Source of the DNA: UTCHB3 sp002050155
GTDB lineage: Bacteria > Bacteroidota > Ignavibacteria > Ignavibacteriales > Ignavibacteriaceae
DNA: 64,000 bases
Direction of reading: 5' to 3'
NCBI GenBank assembly: GCA_030584105.1
Contig: CP129491.1
Location: 868,001-932,000 of the forward strand
This document shows, one piece after another, positions 16,165 to 23,535 of this stretch; the first letter of the stretch is position 1; each line of letters opens with the position of its first letter. The position numbers and the translations under genes are program-made. Below the pieces are notes generated by a model, which did no database searches, was not told the origin of the DNA, and worked only from the letters and a program-made list of their open reading frames with translations.

Positions 16165-17697
16165 TTAAATGTCAAATTTAATTCCCTGTGCCAACGGCAT
16201 TTCAGTCGAGAAGTTAATCGTGTTGGTCTGTCTTCTCATATAAGCTCGCCAAGCGTCGGAGCCTGATTCCCTACCACCACCGGTTTCTTTTTCACCGCCG
16301 AAAGCGCCGCCAATTTCTGCGCCGGAAGTTCCGATGTTAACATTTGCAATACCGCAATCTGAACCGCGAGCCGAAAGGAACTCTTCAGTTTCACGGAGAT
16401 TAAGTGAAAAGATTGAGGAAGAAAGCCCCTGAACCACACTGTTGTGCAGTTTTATTGCTTCCTTAACATCTCCCTTATACTTAATCAGATAAAGAATGGG
16501 TGCAAATGTCTCTTCCTGTACGATTGAATAGTGGTTTTCTACCTCACAAATTGCGGGGCGGACATAACATCCCGACTCATAACCGGCACCTGAGAGAACT
16601 TCACCGCCGTAAATAATTTTACCGCCTTCTTTTTTAACTTCGTCAAGGGCATTTGTGAAATCTTTAACTGCATCTTTATCAATCAAAGGGCCGACATGGT
16701 TCGAAACATCAAGCGGGTTACCAATCTTAAGTGAACCGTATGCTTTAAGCAACGATTCTTTAACCTGATCGTACATGCTTTCGTGAATGATAACGCGTCT
16801 GGTAGAGGTACATCTTTGCCCGGCGGTGCCAACTGCACCAAAAACTATGGCGGGAATTGCTAATTTCAGGTCCGCATCCTGGGTAACTATAATTGCATTA
16901 TTTCCGCCAAGTTCCATGATTGATTTCCCAAAACGCGCGGCAATAATTGCATTGGCATGACGGCCGACTTTTGTTGAACCGGTTAGTGAAATCAAAGGAA
17001 CTCTTTTATCATTAAGGATTCTTTCGCCAACAGTGGAACCTTTACCGATTACCAACGAAAATATTCCTTCGGGCAAATCGTTTGCTTCAACAACGCGTGC
17101 AATTATCTTTTGAACGGCTATTGCGGTTAAAGGTACCTTTGAACTCGGTTTCCAAAGATTTACATTGCCACACACTGCGGCTATTGTGCTGTTCCAGGAA
17201 TAAACAGCAACGGGGAAATTAAAAGCGGAAATGGTGCAGACTATTCCAAGTGGGTGCCATTGCTCGTACATTCTGTGGTTTGGGCGCTCCGAGTGCATCG
17301 ATAGACCATATAACTGGCGGGAAAGACCAACGGCAAAATCACAAATATCGATCATTTCCTGTACTTCGCCCCAACCTTCCTGCAGTGATTTACCCATTTC
17401 GTACGATACAAGCCTGCCGAGTGCATCTTTATATTTTCTAAGTTCTACACCTATCTGTCTGACTATCTCCCCTCTTTTGGGAGCAGGAACATCGCGCCAG
17501 TACTCAAATGCCTCCTGTGCTTTCAGCACCATCGCTTCATAATCTTCCTCTGAACCCTGATAAACAGTAGCAATCTTTTCGCCCGAGCCGGGTGAAAATA
17601 TCTCAAGTTTACCGGCTGTGTCGGTCTTGCTCCAGTTTCGCCCTGTGCTAACACCGTAGTTGATCTCTTCAATACCTAATTCTTTTAGAAAGTCCAT
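16165..17697 (-). CDS. ALDH7-type aldehyde dehydrogenase (aminoadipate semialdehyde / piperideine-6-carboxylate)
   Basis: A 510-residue NAD-dependent aldehyde dehydrogenase. The start FLKELGIEEINYGVSTGRNW is typical of the antiquitin (ALDH7) branch. The catalytic Glu lies in ELGGNNA near residue 261 and the catalytic Cys in GQRCTSTRR near residue 296. ALDH7 enzymes oxidise alpha-aminoadipic semialdehyde (in equilibrium with piperideine-6-carboxylate) to alpha-aminoadipate. Next door and divergent is lysine 6-aminotransferase, whose product is exactly this aldehyde. That makes the substrate assignment strong, though inferred. Confidence 0.9.
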   Translation of the reverse strand: MDFLKELGIEEINYGVSTGRNWSKTDTAGKLEIFSPGSGEKIATVYQGSEEDYEAMVLKAQEAFEYWRDVPAPKRGEIVRQIGVELRKYKDALGRLVSYEMGKSLQEGWGEVQEMIDICDFAVGLSRQLYGLSMHSERPNHRMYEQWHPLGIVCTISAFNFPVAVYSWNSTIAAVCGNVNLWKPSSKVPLTAIAVQKIIARVVEANDLPEGIFSLVIGKGSTVGERILNDKRVPLISLTGSTKVGRHANAIIAARFGKSIMELGGNNAIIVTQDADLKLAIPAIVFGAVGTAGQRCTSTRRVIIHESMYDQVKESLLKAYGSLKIGNPLDVSNHVGPLIDKDAVKDFTNALDEVKKEGGKIIYGGEVLSGAGYESGCYVRPAICEVENHYSIVQEETFAPILYLIKYKGDVKEAIKLHNSVVQGLSSSIFSLNLRETEEFLSARGSDCGIANVNIGTSGAEIGGAFGGEKETGGGRESGSDAWRAYMRRQTNTINFSTEMPLAQGIKFDI

Positions 17698-17787
17698 ATT
17701 ATCTCCTAAAATTATTTAAATTCATACACGAAATATAGGTATATAACTGTTTCAAAATTGAAGAAAAAGTTACAAAACGAAAAAATA

Positions 17788-17803
17788 TGTAACAGATGTT
17801 ACA
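17788..17803. promoter_or_regulatory. palindromic operator candidate in the lysine-catabolism divergent gap
   Basis: TGTAACAGATGTTACA is a perfect inverted repeat (6-bp arms, 4-bp spacer). A further half-site GTTACA lies 20 bp to the left (17769-17774). It sits midway in the 324-bp gap 17698-18021 between the divergent ALDH7 and lat genes. This is where a shared lysine-responsive regulator would bind. The regulator itself is not in the window. Confidence 0.5.
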
Positions 17804-17846
17804 ACAATGGCTTTCCTATAACGGAAAAAATGCGTATATTGACGGT

Positions 17847-17951
17847 ATGAAAAGAATGTTTTCACTTTCCCCTTTCAGATCTTTCAACGAGCCTTTCAGT
17901 CCAAGGTTGTTGAGAAGCTATTTCGTCTCGAAATTTGAGTCTGTGTTTTAA
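17847..17951 (+). CDS. possible 34-residue leader ORF upstream of lat
   Basis: ATG at 17847 opens a 34-codon frame (MKRMFSLSPFRSFNEPF... ending FESVF) that stops with TAA at 17951, 70 bp before lat. The peptide is rich in Phe, Ser and Arg. There is no clear ribosome site and no homology known to me. It may be chance; its position between the operator candidate and lat is the only reason to list it. Confidence 0.25.
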   Translation: MKRMFSLSPFRSFNEPFSPRLLRSYFVSKFESVF

Positions 17952-18021
17952 TAACACACCTGCCGTATTTTGTAATTTTAACTAACTTTTTAAATCCATT
18001 ACCACTATTCGGGAGGACTAT

Positions 18022-19365
18022 ATGCACATAAATAATTTAACCGAAACACATTTTTTAAACGCAAACGATGTTTTTCCAGTGCTTAGAAAGCACATACTTG
18101 CCGATGGTTTTGACTTTGTTCTCGATATTAAAAACAGCCACGGAAGATATTTAGTTGAGGAAAGAACCGGTACAGAATATCTCGATTTTTTCTCATTCTT
18201 CGCTTCTTCTGCGCTTGGTATGAACCATCCTAAATTAAATACACCTGAATTTAGAGAAAAACTTGCCTGGGCTGCACTAAACAAACCTTCTAACTCCGAT
18301 GTTTATACCGTTAATAAAGCAGAACTTGTTGACACCATCAGCAACTATGCAATGCCCGATCACTTTAAGTATCTGTTCTTTGTTGAAGGCGGTGCCGTTG
18401 CAGTGGAAAATGGTCTGAAAGTTGCTTTCGACTGGAAAGTAAGGAAGAATTTCAGAAAAGGATATAAGGAAGAAAAAGGTCATCAAGTGCTGCACTTCCG
18501 CGAAGCGTTTCACGGAAGAACAGGCTATACGATGTCGCTTACAAACACTGACCCGAATAAAGTCAATCTCTTCCCAAAATTCAACTGGCCCCGGGTCTCC
18601 AACCCGAAAATAACTTTTCCGTTGGAAAATAATCTTGAAGCCGTTATTAAAGCCGAAGAGCAGTCGATTAATGAAATTTATGCAGCAATTAAGGCTAACC
18701 GTGACGACATCGCAGTGATAATAATCGAACCAATTCAGGCAGAAGGTGGCGATAATCACTTCAGAAAAGAATTTTTAATGAAACTAAGAGAAATCGCTGA
18801 CGAAAACGATATCATGCTGATGTTCGATGAGGTTCAGACAGGGCTTGGTCTGACGGGTAAAATGTGGGCTGCCGAGCACTTCGTAATGCCTGATATTTTG
18901 TCTTTTGGCAAGAAAATGCAGGTTTGCGGAATAATGGTAAGCGACAGAGTAAATGAAGAGCCTGACAATGTATTCAAAGTTTCTTCAAGAATTAACTCTA
19001 CCTGGGGCGGAAATTTCACTGATATGGTGCGCGCCGCCAAGATCATCGAAGTGATTCACGAAGATGGTTTGGTTGAACGCTCTGCCGAAATGGGCGAAGT
19101 GCTGCTGAATGAACTTTACGACATGCAGAGAGAATTTCCGACTAAAATTTCGAATGTGCGCGGAAAAGGCTTGATGTGCGCTTTCGATATGCAGGATAAG
19201 GAAACCCGTAATGAATTTATCTCGAAATGCTGGAAAGAAAAACTGATTATTCTTTCTTGCGGCGAAAGAAGTGTTCGCTTTAGAACTCCCCTTACTATAG
19301 AAAAAGATGAATTATTAAAGGGTTGCAAAATTATCAGAGAAGTGTTAAATTCTCAGGTCAAATAA
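18022..19365 (+). CDS. lat: L-lysine 6-aminotransferase
   Basis: A 447-residue class III aminotransferase. It carries the family motifs EGGAVAVENGLKVAFDWK, FHGRTGYTMSLTNT, the cofactor-binding MLMFDEVQTGLG and the PLP lysine in SFGKKMQVCG near residue 297. The sequence fits lysine 6-aminotransferase (Lat) rather than ornithine or GABA aminotransferase. Lat moves the epsilon-amino group of lysine to 2-oxoglutarate, and the divergent ALDH7 would finish the step to aminoadipate. ATG has a strong GGGAGGA site. Followed by a strong hairpin terminator. Confidence 0.9.
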   Translation: MHINNLTETHFLNANDVFPVLRKHILADGFDFVLDIKNSHGRYLVEERTGTEYLDFFSFFASSALGMNHPKLNTPEFREKLAWAALNKPSNSDVYTVNKAELVDTISNYAMPDHFKYLFFVEGGAVAVENGLKVAFDWKVRKNFRKGYKEEKGHQVLHFREAFHGRTGYTMSLTNTDPNKVNLFPKFNWPRVSNPKITFPLENNLEAVIKAEEQSINEIYAAIKANRDDIAVIIIEPIQAEGGDNHFRKEFLMKLREIADENDIMLMFDEVQTGLGLTGKMWAAEHFVMPDILSFGKKMQVCGIMVSDRVNEEPDNVFKVSSRINSTWGGNFTDMVRAAKIIEVIHEDGLVERSAEMGEVLLNELYDMQREFPTKISNVRGKGLMCAFDMQDKETRNEFISKCWKEKLIILSCGERSVRFRTPLTIEKDELLKGCKIIREVLNSQVK

Positions 19366-19401
19366 AATAAAGTTGATATACCTTTAAACTACTTGCACTT
19401 G

Positions 19402-19430
19402 CAGCGGCTCCCGGCGGGAGCCGCTGAAGT
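19402..19430 (+). terminator. strong hairpin terminator after lat
   Basis: CAGCGGCTCCC-GGC-GGGAGCCGCTG is a perfect 11-bp, GC-rich stem with a 3-nt loop. It is followed on the plus strand by AAGTTTTAAAC. The weak T run makes it a somewhat atypical intrinsic terminator. Confidence 0.6.
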
Positions 19431-19464
19431 TTTAAACAAATCGGTTAGTGTAAGGGTTTAAAGG

Positions 19465-19624
19465 GTTTAGCTGTTTAAGTGTTTGTCCGTTAAACTGTTT
19501 AACTGTTTAACTGTTTAACTGTTTAACTGTTTAACTGTTTAACTGTTTAACTGTTTAACTGTTTAACTGTTTAACTGTTAAACTGTTTAACTGTTTGCCC
19601 GTTTAGCGGTTTAAGGGTTTAACT
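19465..19624. repeat. 20-unit array of the 8-bp repeat GTTTAACT
   Basis: An exact 8-bp register runs for 160 bp. Ten perfect GTTTAACT copies (19497-19576) lie at the centre, with variant copies such as GTTAAACT, GTTTGTCC and GTTTGCCC on both sides. Variation rises toward both edges. The array fills the space between the lat terminator and the apt stop codon, both genes converging on it. Confidence 0.9.
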
Positions 19625-19626
19625 CT

Positions 19627-20151
19627 TTAATTTTCGTCGTGGTATTGCACAATTGTATCGATATTATAACCCTCAAGGTTTTTCCTGCCGGGTAGAAATG
19701 TTAATTCCACCAGAAACTGCCCCGATACCACCTTGCCGCCCGCATTTTCAATCAGTTTAATTGCAGCCCTTGCAGTTCCGCCGGTTGCCAGCAAATCATC
19801 GTGTAACAGCACCAAATCACCCGGTTTTATCGAATCTGTGTGCATTTCAATAGAGTCGGTGCCATATTCCAATTCATACGAAGCGGCAAATTTTTTCGAA
19901 GGCAACTTTCCGGGTTTCCTAATCATAACAAATCCGGCATTAAGTTTATCAGCCAGAATACCCCCAATAATGAAACCCCTCGACTCAATTCCGGCGACCT
20001 TAGTTATCCCAAGGTTTTTAACATTTTCGTACATTAGTTCCGCAGCATGTTTCAGAGCAGCGGGGTTTTCCAAAAGTGTTGTAATATCCCGAAACATTAT
20101 CCCCGGTTTTGGAAAGTCTTTAACACTTCTGATATGTTCTTTTAGGTCCAT
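19627..20151 (-). CDS. apt: adenine phosphoribosyltransferase
   Basis: A 174-residue type I phosphoribosyltransferase, of the usual length. It shows GIMFRDITTLLENP, the substrate loop ESRGFIIGG, KLPSKK and the PRPP motif VLLHDDLLATGGTARAA. It converts adenine and PRPP to AMP in purine salvage. It starts 10 bp after the enoyl-CoA hydratase-like gene, in the same direction. Its 3' end abuts the 8-bp repeat array; there is no normal terminator on this strand. Confidence 0.95.
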   Translation of the reverse strand: MDLKEHIRSVKDFPKPGIMFRDITTLLENPAALKHAAELMYENVKNLGITKVAGIESRGFIIGGILADKLNAGFVMIRKPGKLPSKKFAASYELEYGTDSIEMHTDSIKPGDLVLLHDDLLATGGTARAAIKLIENAGGKVVSGQFLVELTFLPGRKNLEGYNIDTIVQYHDEN

Positions 20152-20161
20152 GATATGCCTT

Positions 20162-20908
20162 CTATTTAGTTAAAAATTTATCGATTCCGTTTTTAAATTC
20201 TTCCGTTGTTCTGCTTATAACATTATACTTTTGAGCGATTTTAACCGCATCTTTGTAATCTAAATTTTTAACAGTTCTTATCAGTTGTTTTGTCTGCTTA
20301 ATGCTCTCAGCCGAGTTTTTGTTCAGTTTATCAGCAAGCGCCAAAGCTTCAGCCATTACATCATCCGAAAGAATATCCACCAACCCCACGGCAAGTGCTC
20401 TTTCTGAATTTAAAATTTCAGCGGAAATCAGGAGTTGTCGCGCTTTGAACTCGCTGACCCGTCTTAAAAGCAAGAAAGAAACAATAGCGGGCAAAAAGCC
20501 GATTTTTACTTCACTATAACCCAACATTGCGTTGCTTCTGTCTGCGATTATATAATCGCACGCTGTGGCTAATCCGCAACCACCGGCAATAGCAGGCCCG
20601 TTAACGGCTGCGATTGTTGGTTTGTTCGACCCATAAACCGTAAGAATAAGTTCTGATATTTTTCCCGAATCAATATCGTTATCGTTGATGCTGTTATCCC
20701 GTATTGTTTGCAGGTATTTAAGATCAGCACCGGCTGAAAAAATCTTTCCTGTCCCGGTGATTATTATCGATCTGATTGCTTTATTTTCTTCGCACGAGTT
20801 GAAAAGCGTTAAAAACTCTGAGATCATCGCAGGCGAAAGGGCGTTTCTTTTCTCCTCACGATTGAGGGTAATAACTGCAGTGTCATTTATGGTTTTAAGT
20901 TCAACCAT
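20162..20908 (-). CDS. enoyl-CoA hydratase/isomerase family protein
   Basis: A 248-residue crotonase-fold protein. The oxyanion-hole motifs are present: GKIFSAGADLKYLQ near residue 57 and NGPAIAGGCGLATACDY near residue 105. YSEVKIGFLPAIVSFLLLRR follows. The catalytic Glu position expected after the second motif reads as part of YSEVKIG, so hydratase activity is possible. The substrate cannot be named. The ATG overlaps the stop of the second polX tail copy (AAATAATGG), and that copy provides its AGGAGG ribosome site. Confidence 0.85.
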   Translation of the reverse strand: MVELKTINDTAVITLNREEKRNALSPAMISEFLTLFNSCEENKAIRSIIITGTGKIFSAGADLKYLQTIRDNSINDNDIDSGKISELILTVYGSNKPTIAAVNGPAIAGGCGLATACDYIIADRSNAMLGYSEVKIGFLPAIVSFLLLRRVSEFKARQLLISAEILNSERALAVGLVDILSDDVMAEALALADKLNKNSAESIKQTKQLIRTVKNLDYKDAVKIAQKYNVISRTTEEFKNGIDKFLTK

Positions 20909-20964
20909 TATTTCCTCCTAAGGAAGTTGTTAAACCCCTTTAAACCGAAATAATTAATCACCTC
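20908..20964 (-). repeat. diverged tandem copy of the polX 3' end
   Basis: The 57 bases immediately after polX encode EVINYFGLKGFNNFLRRK-stop. PolX itself ends EVINCFTLEEFNNFLGRK-stop (20964-21020). The two are 41 of 57 bases and 13 of 18 residues identical without gaps, and six codons differ only synonymously. The stop-to-stop distance is 56 bp, so the copy is out of frame with polX. It has no start codon. Its last codons AGG AGG AAA TAA serve as ribosome site and start region of the next gene. Confidence 0.85.
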
Positions 20965-22808
20965 TATTTCCTTCCAAGAAAATTGTTAAATTCTTCCAAA
21001 GTGAAGCAATTTATCACTTCAGAGCACTTCATTCCCCCTTTTCTCGCAGCCATAATACCGTATTTCACATTCAATAACTGGGAAGTTGAGTGAGCATCGG
21101 GGTTGATGCTAAAAATACATCCTTTATCGCGGGCGTAATAAACCCTGCGCCAATCGAGGTCTAAACGGTAAGGTGATGCGTTTATCTCAATAGCAACATC
21201 GTTCGCGCGGCAGGCATCGATTATTTTCTTAAAGTCCGCTTCAAATTCAGGGCGTTCCAACAAAATCCTTCCGCTTGGGTGCCCCAACACATCAGTGTGC
21301 GGGTTTTCAACTGCTTTCAGGATTCGTTTTGTCATCTCTTCTTTATCTAAAGCATATCTGGAGTGAATGGAAGCAACAACAAAATCAAAATTATTCAAAA
21401 AATCATCACCAAAATCGAGAGAACCGTCTCTTAAAATATCCGCCTCAAGTCCGCGGAATATTTTTACATTGTGTTCTTCGGCTACCTTATCAATCTCCTC
21501 TTTTTGCTGAAACACCCTTGTTTCGCTCATCCCTCCGGCTTGAAAAGCGGCTTTACCATGGTCACAAACCGCGAAATATTCGTACCCGATCGCGGCTGCA
21601 GCACTCACCATTTCAGAAAGAGTATTAGCGCCATCAGAATAATTTGTGTGGAAGTGCAGGCTCCCTTTGAAAGCGCTTAAAACCAAATCAGAGTTTAAAA
21701 ATCTTTCATCTTCAAGGCGGGAAAGAATCTGCTCTTCCCTCATCTCAGGGATTATATACCTAATTCCAATTTTATCGAAAATTTCTTTTTCAGAAGGGAT
21801 TTCCGGCTTGGTTTTTTCCGCATCAACTTTGTTGGCCGGTAGTGCAGTGTTGCCTCCGGCTGCTGTATTATTATCATTAAGCACTTTGTTTGCCGGTAGT
21901 GTGGTGTTGCCTCCGGTTGCAATATTATCATCGTTAACTGCCCGGTTAGTGGTCAGTGCACTCTTGCCTTGGTTGGCATAATTATTATCACCATCAACTG
22001 CCGGAAAAGGAAATTTCAGTAAAAATTCTTTGCTTCCTGTTGTTTCATAAAGCCGTTTGAAATAATCGGTTCTGCTTAAGGTTAAGTAAAAAAATATATT
22101 GTAAACACCCTGAAAATGAAGCTCTGAATCAAATTCAAAATCTTGTATGTTTAATTTCTCGCTAAGTATCCCTGCAACCCTTAAAGGCTCCTCGGTAAAG
22201 AGAACAAACTCAATTTTGGGAATAACTTCCATCGCTCTTCTGAAAGCACCTGTAACCGAAAACAGTTGAATTTCACTAATCCCGGAAAGCACCTCTTCAA
22301 TTTGATTAATCAATACAGAGGCACCATCAAGGCGTAGTTGTGTTTTATTCAGTTTGTAAACCCTGATATTTTCAAGCAGCTTATCCGCAGTCGCCTGTGT
22401 AAATCCCTTAATTTTTGTAATCTCACCGGAGACGCAATAGGCTTCAAGGATCGAAAGATCGGTTATTTCATAATCATAATATAACATCACAGCTTTTTTG
22501 GGCCCTAAACCCCTAATACTGTTAATTTCAATCAATCCCGCCGGCACTTCAGCCTCTAACTCCCTAAGGGCGTTTGAGTAGCCCATCGAATAATAGTCGG
22601 CAATAACGGACAAAATGCCCTTCCCGATTCCCGGAAGTTGTGCAAGCCCCCCGTTTTCATACATTGAATAGAGATCATCTTCAACGCCGGAAATTGTTCC
22701 GTAGGCTTTTCTAAAAGCGTTAATCTTAAAAACATTTTCTCCCTTCAACTCTAACAGATAGGTTATTCTGTCAAGAATTTTCAGGATGTTTAGTTTATCG
22801 TCATTCAT
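20964..22808 (-). CDS. polX: PolX-family protein: HhH and PHP domains, degenerate polymerase site
   Basis: 614 residues from ATG 22808, which overlaps the PAP2-like stop (ATGA); an in-frame upstream start would lie inside that gene and is rejected. N-terminal helix-hairpin-helix domains contain LPGIGKG and IRGLGPKKA. In the palm, the canonical GSxRR..ETVxDLD reads GAFRRAMEVIPKIE, and the third Asp region reads YNIFFYL. All three polymerase aspartates are gone. A repeat-rich linker covers residues about 270-327. The C-terminal PHP domain keeps HFHTNYSDG, CDHG, LEADIL, ASIHS, GHPSGR and NPDAH, so nuclease activity is likely retained. A DNA-repair role is inferred. Confidence 0.85.
   Translation of the reverse strand: MNDDKLNILKILDRITYLLELKGENVFKINAFRKAYGTISGVEDDLYSMYENGGLAQLPGIGKGILSVIADYYSMGYSNALRELEAEVPAGLIEINSIRGLGPKKAVMLYYDYEITDLSILEAYCVSGEITKIKGFTQATADKLLENIRVYKLNKTQLRLDGASVLINQIEEVLSGISEIQLFSVTGAFRRAMEVIPKIEFVLFTEEPLRVAGILSEKLNIQDFEFDSELHFQGVYNIFFYLTLSRTDYFKRLYETTGSKEFLLKFPFPAVDGDNNYANQGKSALTTNRAVNDDNIATGGNTTLPANKVLNDNNTAAGGNTALPANKVDAEKTKPEIPSEKEIFDKIGIRYIIPEMREEQILSRLEDERFLNSDLVLSAFKGSLHFHTNYSDGANTLSEMVSAAAAIGYEYFAVCDHGKAAFQAGGMSETRVFQQKEEIDKVAEEHNVKIFRGLEADILRDGSLDFGDDFLNNFDFVVASIHSRYALDKEEMTKRILKAVENPHTDVLGHPSGRILLERPEFEADFKKIIDACRANDVAIEINASPYRLDLDWRRVYYARDKGCIFSINPDAHSTSQLLNVKYGIMAARKGGMKCSEVINCFTLEEFNNFLGRK
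21826..21999 (-). repeat. three 57/57/60-bp tandem repeats inside polX
   Basis: Units 21826-21882, 21883-21939 and 21940-21999 encode 19-20 residue repeats (forms like LPANKVLNDNNTAAGGNTA). The first two are close to each other and the third is more diverged. They lie between the palm/thumb remnant and the PHP domain. Confidence 0.85.
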
Positions 22809-23533
22809 GTCAATTGTAAAAACGGTAAATAGTAAAAAAGCAAAAGTGTGTTGGCGATTCCGAAGGCAGCCCCCAAAATCATTTGCGCAAGAGTGTGGCA
22901 CTTCAATGTATATCTTGCCCACCCGAGTGAAAGCACCACCGGCAAACTTGCCCACCCCCAAAGACCAAACGAAAAGACTAAAGTGCCAACCATCCCCCCT
23001 GCACCCATCAGGTGTGCGCTAATTTTCCAAAAAAGATTAATGCAAAATAAGAATATGAGATTATAAAGGTATATAATATACAGAAATTTTATTTCCTGTG
23101 AGTGCATACCCCACGGAATTACGAAATATCCGAAAAATATTACTACTGATGAGATGGTGTAAAGCAGGTGTCTTTCGTGTCTGTCCCTGGCGTCGCGGTC
23201 GGATATGTGCCCCTTTTTTCGCAAAATAACATACAACAACAGCGGAATCACAACAGTAAATAAAGAAGTGTACAGTAGCATCAACCAAGGCTCACCATTT
23301 TCGGGTGCGAATCGGAATGCTACAACTGCAAAAGAAAAAAGTGTGAGTAAAGGGGGTACAAAAACAACCGAGAGAAAATTACTGATTTTTTGTGATATTT
23401 CAATTTGTGAGATTGTGCCACTTGCTTCCGGCTGTGATGCCTCATTCGTTTTGGATTTTGTTAAATTGTTATCTGACTCCTCTTTTTTCGCTGATTGCAC
23501 ATTTGTGCCGTCGGGGCTTCCATGTGGTGCCAC
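22805..23533 (-). CDS. PAP2-like membrane phosphatase family protein
   Basis: A 242-residue protein from a GTG at 23533, 2 bp after the dusB stop. The start is uncertain because no ATG precedes the membrane domain. Residues 1-45 are hydrophilic and low in complexity. Five or six membrane segments follow. The motifs KKGHISDRDARDRHERH, KISAHLMGAGG and ARYTLKCHTLAQMILGA line up with the three PAP2 phosphatase motifs (Lys/Arg, Ser-x-His, Arg..His). The substrate is unknown; lipid phosphates are usual for the family. Confidence 0.7.
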   Translation of the reverse strand: MAPHGSPDGTNVQSAKKEESDNNLTKSKTNEASQPEASGTISQIEISQKISNFLSVVFVPPLLTLFSFAVVAFRFAPENGEPWLMLLYTSLFTVVIPLLLYVILRKKGHISDRDARDRHERHLLYTISSVVIFFGYFVIPWGMHSQEIKFLYIIYLYNLIFLFCINLFWKISAHLMGAGGMVGTLVFSFGLWGWASLPVVLSLGWARYTLKCHTLAQMILGAAFGIANTLLLFYYLPFLQLT

Positions 23534-23535
23534 GG

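Noticed and set aside
19465..19624. 8-bp array as a CRISPR
   Set aside because: Units are contiguous 8-mers with no spacers and no cas genes are present.
20908..20964. Second polX tail as a separate small gene
   Set aside because: No start codon or ribosome site; only the tail and stop are present.
22809..22961. 51-residue N-terminal extension of PolX
   Set aside because: It lies wholly inside the PAP2-like gene; the ATG at 22808 gives an ATGA overlap and matches the normal PolX start.
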